Positions 63,239 to 64,000 of a DNA stretch of 64,000 nt are shown piece by piece. Under the pieces are notes generated by a model. The model saw nothing but the letters and a program-made list of their open reading frames with translations. It had not been told where the DNA came from and did not search any database. The position numbers were made by a program, and so were the translations under genes. The stretch comes from Lachnospiraceae bacterium (GTDB lineage Bacteria; Bacillota; Clostridia; Lachnospirales; Lachnospiraceae). The stretch lies in NCBI GenBank assembly GCA_022794255.1, contig JAAWEL010000038.1:1-64000 (forward strand). Reading direction: 5' to 3'. Position 1 is the first letter of the stretch; the number at the start of each line of letters is the position of its first letter.

Positions 63239-63724
63239 TTGGAAAAGTTTTACAGACGAGTATGTGATATAGAAGTGATTCTGGCCATGATTCTGCTGGG
63301 AACGAGTGTATCCATCATTTTTATTGCAGCAGTTATGAGAACAGCCGGATACCCGATCCGCTGGGGGAACGATCTGGCTCTTATGCTTTTTGCCTGGAGT
63401 ACTTTTATCAGCGCGGATATTGTTTTTCGGATTAAACGGCATGTGGTGGTAGATATACTCACATCAAAGCTGCCAGGGATTCTGCAGAATATTTGTGAGA
63501 TACTTGTACATGCCATTATTTTGTTCTCAATCGGTTTTTTGTTTTACTACGGCATGAGATCGGTGATTGCCTCCAGAGCCCGGGTGTTTCAGGCGATTCC
63601 ATGGCTGAGCTACAGCTTTGTATCGGCCAGCCTTCCATGCAGTATGGTAATGATGATGATCAATGAGCTGAGACATTTGTATTATCGGTATGTTCTGCAC
63701 ACGGAGTTAAAGGATGAAATGTAG
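63239..63724 (+). CDS. dctQ: TRAP transporter small permease (DctQ)
   Basis: The 161-residue protein has four membrane segments and the DctQ pattern (VILAMILLGTSVSIIFIA, WGNDLALMLFAWSTFISAD). The best start is TTG at 63239, 6-7 bases after AGGAGG; an upstream in-frame TTG at 63197 lies within a hairpin. It bridges the binding protein and large permease DctM, encoded 18 bp downstream. Confidence 0.88.
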   Translation: MEKFYRRVCDIEVILAMILLGTSVSIIFIAAVMRTAGYPIRWGNDLALMLFAWSTFISADIVFRIKRHVVVDILTSKLPGILQNICEILVHAIILFSIGFLFYYGMRSVIASRARVFQAIPWLSYSFVSASLPCSMVMMMINELRHLYYRYVLHTELKDEM

Positions 63725-63742
63725 AGATGTAAAGGAGTAGTT

Positions 63743-64000
63743 ATGATAATTGTATTTATCGCATTTGTTATTTTACTGTTCCTGGGTCTTCCGGTGGGCT
63801 TTTCTGTGTTTTTCTCAGGGCTTTTGTACTTTTTCCAGCACCCGGAGATTCCGCTGACAACTGTCCCTCAGCTTCCGGTCACGCAGGTTCAGAATGTTAC
63901 GCTTCTGGCAGTGCCTCTGTTTATTTTTGCGGGAAATCTTATGAATGCCTCGGGAATTACGGAAAAACTGATCCAGCTGGCTATGGCTCTGACCGGCCAT
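63743..64000 (+). CDS. dctM: TRAP transporter large permease (DctM), 5' part
   Basis: The first 86 codons are present and the gene runs off the window. MIIVFIAFVILLFLGLPVGFS and LLAVPLFIFAGNLMNASGITE are the start of a DctM protein. It is the sodium-coupled transport channel partner of dctP and dctQ. AAAGGAG lies 7-8 bases before the ATG. Confidence 0.9.
   Translation, partial: MIIVFIAFVILLFLGLPVGFSVFFSGLLYFFQHPEIPLTTVPQLPVTQVQNVTLLAVPLFIFAGNLMNASGITEKLIQLAMALTGH

Overview
The window looks like a chromosomal segment of an anaerobic gut Firmicute, most likely a Lachnospiraceae/Clostridia member. Support comes from moderate GC, AGGAGG-type ribosome binding sites, a T-box leader on proS, an archaeal-type short ProRS, a SCIFF ranthipeptide pair beside secDF-tgt-yajC, a trimeric bifurcating-type [FeFe] hydrogenase, and many ABC, PTS and TRAP sugar or acid uptake loci. 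The species cannot be named from sequence alone.

Left edge (1-4026) is accessory and AT-richer. It holds a minus-strand cluster of tRNA-like sequences (Ser-like, cut by the window; Phe-like; a decayed His-like; Glu), a 73-nt foldable element, a compact restriction-modification cassette (controller HTH, BglII-like endonuclease, MT-A70 methylase), a 3' remnant of yjdF, and a stand-alone AraC HTH plus ClpP pair.

4300-15820 is a nitrogen and amino-acid scavenging region. It carries a fused TAXI-type TRAP permease, its binding protein, and a sigma-54 activator preceded by a 10-codon leader ORF. Three near-identical 15-bp palindromes and a -24/-12 promoter follow, and then the run dpaL, ygeY-like peptidase, sodium symporter, D-aminoacylase and ridA. 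The enzymes fit together: deacylation gives free (D-)amino acids, DpaL makes 2-aminoacrylate and ammonia, and RidA clears the enamine.

15900-29100 holds a split LacLM beta-galactosidase, a MalY-type C-S lyase, an alpha-glucoside PTS with a GH4 phospho-glucosidase and a divergent RpiR regulator, T-box-controlled proS, cca, and the SCIFF precursor and radical-SAM maturase. secDF, tgt and yajC follow to 32880.

33015-42470 is a redox region. A minus-strand hydrogenase operon (NuoE-like, GHKL ATPase, thioredoxin-like ferredoxin, NuoF-like, catalytic HydA) is divergent from a plus-strand set (DRTGG, anti-sigma-like ATPase, HydS-like [FeFe]-hydrogenase homologue, second DRTGG, PHP phosphoesterase, formate/nitrite channel). 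The second set resembles a sensing and signalling module for the first.

42586-50366 is a LacI-regulated ABC importer with a DUF3798 binding lipoprotein and a glucuronoyl-esterase-like hydrolase. 50470-58620 is a sialic-acid locus (AGE epimerase, NanA, NanQ/YhcH, AraC, NanOx-like oxidoreductase, ABC importer). The right edge carries a polysaccharide deacetylase with a 24-nt repeat tract, two GntR/FadR-type regulators, and a DctPQM TRAP transporter that runs off the window.
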